Shown here piece by piece: positions 61,761 through 64,000 of a DNA stretch of 64,000 bases. Origin of the DNA: Ramlibacter henchirensis. GTDB lineage: Bacteria; Pseudomonadota; Gammaproteobacteria; Burkholderiales; Burkholderiaceae_C. The stretch is from contig NZ_SMLM01000001.1 in NCBI RefSeq assembly GCF_004682015.1, positions 682,001 through 746,000 of the forward strand, in the 5' to 3' direction. The notes below the pieces were generated by a model, which was not told where the DNA came from, searched no databases, and was given only the letters and a program-made list of their open reading frames with translations. Within the stretch, counting starts at the first letter, position 1. Every line of letters begins with the position of its first letter. The translations under genes were made by a program, and so were the position numbers.

Positions 61761-62648
61761 TCAGCGCAGCAGGCCGGCCGAGCGCAGCGCGGCCTCGACC
61801 TGCGCGTGGTAGGCGGGCGCCAGCGGCGTCATCGGCAGCCGCAGCGCCGGGCCGCACAGGCCCATGCGCGCCATCGCCCATTTCAGCGGGATCGGGTTCG
61901 CTTCGACGAACAGGTGGCGGTGCAGCGGCAGCAGGCGGTTCTGGATTTCCATGGCGCCGCGAGCGTCGCCCTGGATGGCCGCCACGCACAGCTGGTGCAT
62001 CAGGCGCGGCGCCACGTTGGCCGTGACGCTCACGTTGCCCTTTCCGCCGCACAGCATCAGCGCCACGGCGGTGGGGTCGTCGCCCGAATAGATGGAGAAG
62101 CCCTTGGGCGCATCGCGCAGCAGCCACTGGGCGCGCTCGATGTTGCCGGTGGCTTCCTTGATCCCGACGATGCCAGGCACTTCGGCCAGCCGCAGCACCG
62201 TGTCGTGCAGCAGGTCCGCCACCGTCCGGCCGGGCACGTTGTACAGCACCATCGGCAGGTCGCCCACCGCTTCGGCGATGGCCTTGAAGTGCTGGAACTG
62301 GCCTTCCTGCGTGGGCTTGTTGTAGTAGGGCACGACCTGCAGCTGGCAGTCGGCTCCGACCTTCCTGGCGAACTTCGCGAGCTCGATCGCCTCGGCGGTG
62401 GAGTTGGCGCCGCAGCCGGCCATGATGGGCACGCGGCCGCGCGCCTGTTCGACCGAGACGCGGATGATCTCCTGGTGCTCCTGCACGTTGACCGTGGGCG
62501 ATTCGCCGGTGGTGCCGACCACGCCGATGCAGTCGGTGCCCTCGGCGATGTGCCAGTCGATCAGCTTGCGCAGCGCGGGGTAGTCCACGCTGCCGTCGTC
62601 GTGCATCGGGGTCGCCAGGGCCACGATGCTGCCTGTAATCGGGGTCAT
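61761..62648 (-). CDS. dapA: 4-hydroxy-tetrahydrodipicolinate synthase
   Basis: A 295-residue TIM-barrel aldolase: [34 protein letters not shown], the Tyr in [10 protein letters not shown] and the Schiff-base Lys in [12 protein letters not shown]. It condenses pyruvate with aspartate semialdehyde, the first step specific to lysine and diaminopimelate. It overlaps the methyltransferase gene by ATGA. Confidence 0.95.
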   Translation of the reverse strand: MTPITGSIVALATPMHDDGSVDYPALRKLIDWHIAEGTDCIGVVGTTGESPTVNVQEHQEIIRVSVEQARGRVPIMAGCGANSTAEAIELAKFARKVGADCQLQVVPYYNKPTQEGQFQHFKAIAEAVGDLPMVLYNVPGRTVADLLHDTVLRLAEVPGIVGIKEATGNIERAQWLLRDAPKGFSIYSGDDPTAVALMLCGGKGNVSVTANVAPRLMHQLCVAAIQGDARGAMEIQNRLLPLHRHLFVEANPIPLKWAMARMGLCGPALRLPMTPLAPAYHAQVEAALRSAGLLR

Positions 62649-63217
62649 TGTCGGGTTCGCTCGGGGATGGGGGATTCTATCTGGAGCGGGTAGCGCACCC
62701 GCCCACGGTCGGGCTGGGGCCGCAGGGCCGCAATCCTCTGCACGAAGCGCGGCGGGTCCTCGAGGAAGCCGTCCTCGTACGCGACGACCCGCAAGCCGCG
62801 GCAGGCTTCCAGCAGCTCGCCGTTGCGCAGCAGGAAGTCGGGCCGCGAGGGCTTGCCGACTTCCCCGTTGCCTTCGGCGAAGGTTTCGTAGATCAGCACC
62901 CCGCCGGGCGAGACGCTGGCGAGGATCGCGGGCCAGAGCGGCCGCCAGAGGTAGTTGGTGACGACCACCGCGCCAAAGGTTTCACCGGGCAGCGGCCAGG
63001 GACCGCCCTCGATGTCGGCCTGGATCGCGCGGCCGGCGGAGCCTACCGCGGCGATCGCTTCCGGATCGCGATCGATGCCGGTGACGGCGTGGCCGCGGTC
63101 CGCGAACCACCGCATGTGGCGGCCGCGGCCGCACGCCACGTCGAGCACCGTGGCGCCGGTCGGCACCAGGTGCGACCAGCGCTGCACCCAGGGCGAGGGC
63201 GCTTCGGTGCCGTGCAT
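62645..63217 (-). CDS. Class I SAM-dependent methyltransferase
   Basis: A 190-residue methyltransferase with SAM motif [16 protein letters not shown], motif II acid in [11 protein letters not shown] and a [12 protein letters not shown] motif IV. Similar to small TehB/UbiE-type enzymes. Substrate is unknown. It sits between the SDR gene (1-bp gap) and dapA (ATGA overlap). Confidence 0.83.
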   Translation of the reverse strand: MHGTEAPSPWVQRWSHLVPTGATVLDVACGRGRHMRWFADRGHAVTGIDRDPEAIAAVGSAGRAIQADIEGGPWPLPGETFGAVVVTNYLWRPLWPAILASVSPGGVLIYETFAEGNGEVGKPSRPDFLLRNGELLEACRGLRVVAYEDGFLEDPPRFVQRIAALRPQPDRGRVRYPLQIESPIPERTRQ

Positions 63218-63218
63218 C

Positions 63219-64000
63219 TCAGTCGCCCGCCCTTGCCGGCCGTGCGGCGCCGGGCCGGACCTCGTCGGCCAGCACCCTCAAGGCGATCTTCTCGACCACG
63301 CCGGGCGCGAGCAGCTTCATCAGGCGGCCGAGCTTGCCTCCGGCGGTCATCACGATCTCGCGGCGGCGGTCTTCCATTCCCTCGACGATCTGCCTCGCGC
63401 ATTCGTCGACGGGCATCGCGCCCTCTTCCTTCAGTCCGCTGCGGCACGCAGGGCGGCCCTGGGCGTTGAACCCGCGGCGGCGGATCTCGGTCGCGACCAC
63501 GCCCGGATAGGCGATCGTTACCGCGACGCCCGCCGGCTTGAGTTCCGCCCGCAGCGCCTCGAAGAAGCCGGTCATCGCGAACTTGGTGGCGCTGTAGGCC
63601 GTGCGGCCCGGAACCCCCATCAGCCCGGCGAGAGAGGAAACGGCCACGATCTGGCCCCGCGTGGCCTTCAGGTGCGGCAGCGCCGCATGCGTGCACCAGA
63701 CGCTGCCCCAGAGGTTCACCGTCATCAGGTCCTGGTACCAGCCCAGGTCCGCGGGCGCGATGTCCTCGAACAGCGCATGGGCCGACATGCCGGCGTTGTT
63801 CACCAGGCAGTCGATGCCGCCGAAGTGCCGCACCGCCTGCTCGATCAGCGCGCGGCATTGGGACTGCTGCGTGACGTCGGTGGGCACGATCACTGCGTCG
63901 GCGCCGGCCTCCTGGCACTGCGTAGCCACCCGCGCCAGCTTCTCGCGGTTGCGGGCGGCCAGCACCAGGGCCGCATGACCGCGCCGGCGCTGGGCCAGCT
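63219..64000 (-). CDS. Short-chain dehydrogenase/reductase (5' end outside window)
   Basis: The visible 260 or so residues form an SDR. The NAG motif is VNNAGMSAH, the catalytic Ser is in IVAVSSLAGLMGVPG, and Tyr/Lys are in TAYSATKFAM, followed by AYPGVVATEI. The glycine-rich cofactor loop lies beyond position 64000. A C-terminal basic stretch (KLGRLMKLLAPGVVEK) is typical of DltE/YqjQ-like SDRs. Substrate is unknown. Confidence 0.85.
   Translation of the reverse strand, partial: LAQRRRGHAALVLAARNREKLARVATQCQEAGADAVIVPTDVTQQSQCRALIEQAVRHFGGIDCLVNNAGMSAHALFEDIAPADLGWYQDLMTVNLWGSVWCTHAALPHLKATRGQIVAVSSLAGLMGVPGRTAYSATKFAMTGFFEALRAELKPAGVAVTIAYPGVVATEIRRRGFNAQGRPACRSGLKEEGAMPVDECARQIVEGMEDRRREIVMTAGGKLGRLMKLLAPGVVEKIALRVLADEVRPGAARPARAGD

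Overview
This is a GC-rich chromosomal window with the gene content of a betaproteobacterium of the Burkholderiales, most likely Comamonadaceae. The evidence is the housekeeping blocks pyrG-kdsA-eno-ftsB, tsaE-amiC beside queG, dapA-bamC-MBL protein and coaBC-dut, the CCA-encoded tRNAs, and four Bug (TctC-type) tricarboxylate receptors scattered without TctA/TctB. No IS element, prophage or CRISPR array is visible. Genus cannot be fixed from the sequence alone.

Bases 1-22100 are accessory and catabolic. They begin with the end of a LysR regulator and a lipoprotein esterase. Next come two head-to-head paralogous alpha/beta hydrolases, one with the nucleophile serine replaced by alanine. A Bug receptor and a cysteine hydrolase/DUF1185 pair follow. 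From 6090 to 14174 there is a ring-hydroxylating oxygenase locus: cupin, a 5'-truncated substrate-binding protein and LysR on the minus strand, opposed by a seven-gene plus-strand operon. That operon encodes oxygenase alpha and beta, a Bug receptor, a mercaptopyruvate-type sulfurtransferase, a NIPSNAP-like protein, an alpha/beta hydrolase and an ETHE1-like persulfide dioxygenase. Pairing an aromatic oxygenase with two sulfane-sulfur enzymes suggests catabolism of a sulfur-bearing aromatic compound. From 14334 to 21861 a complete branched-chain-type ABC importer (livGFHM plus receptor) is interleaved with a TIGR04076 protein and two aldo/keto reductases, the second fused to a Rid domain. Gene relics at 1502-1594, 6560-7621 and 14175-14325 show that the accessory region has been cut and rejoined.

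Bases 22100-31700 are mixed: tRNA-Lys(CTT) beside a tRNA-like 3' remnant, an RLAN/ATP-grasp ligase next to an M17 aminopeptidase, a CopD-like membrane protein, and tRNA-Ala(CGC) with a clear promoter and terminator. A PhyH dioxygenase/SAF-domain dehydrogenase pair follows, under a GntR regulator with a palindromic operator in front of a divergent formamidase-like hydrolase, and then guaC.

Bases 31800-64000 are mainly core: a UvrD-type helicase, a TPR protein, a second oxygenase alpha/beta pair, an OsmB-like lipoprotein, amiC, tsaE, queG, an AEC transporter, two Bug receptors, xerD, a PLP dehydratase with an MFS transporter, a DUF455 protein, gamma carbonic anhydrase, hslO, a NadR-like kinase, ftsB, eno, kdsA, pyrG, coaBC, dut, a glycine-zipper lipoprotein, slyD, a JmjC ribosomal oxygenase, an Ala/Pro-rich lipoprotein, an MBL protein, bamC, dapA, a methyltransferase and a partial SDR. 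Two copies of one hairpin-forming repeat, in opposite orientation, lie between eno and the DUF1330 gene and between pyrG and coaBC.
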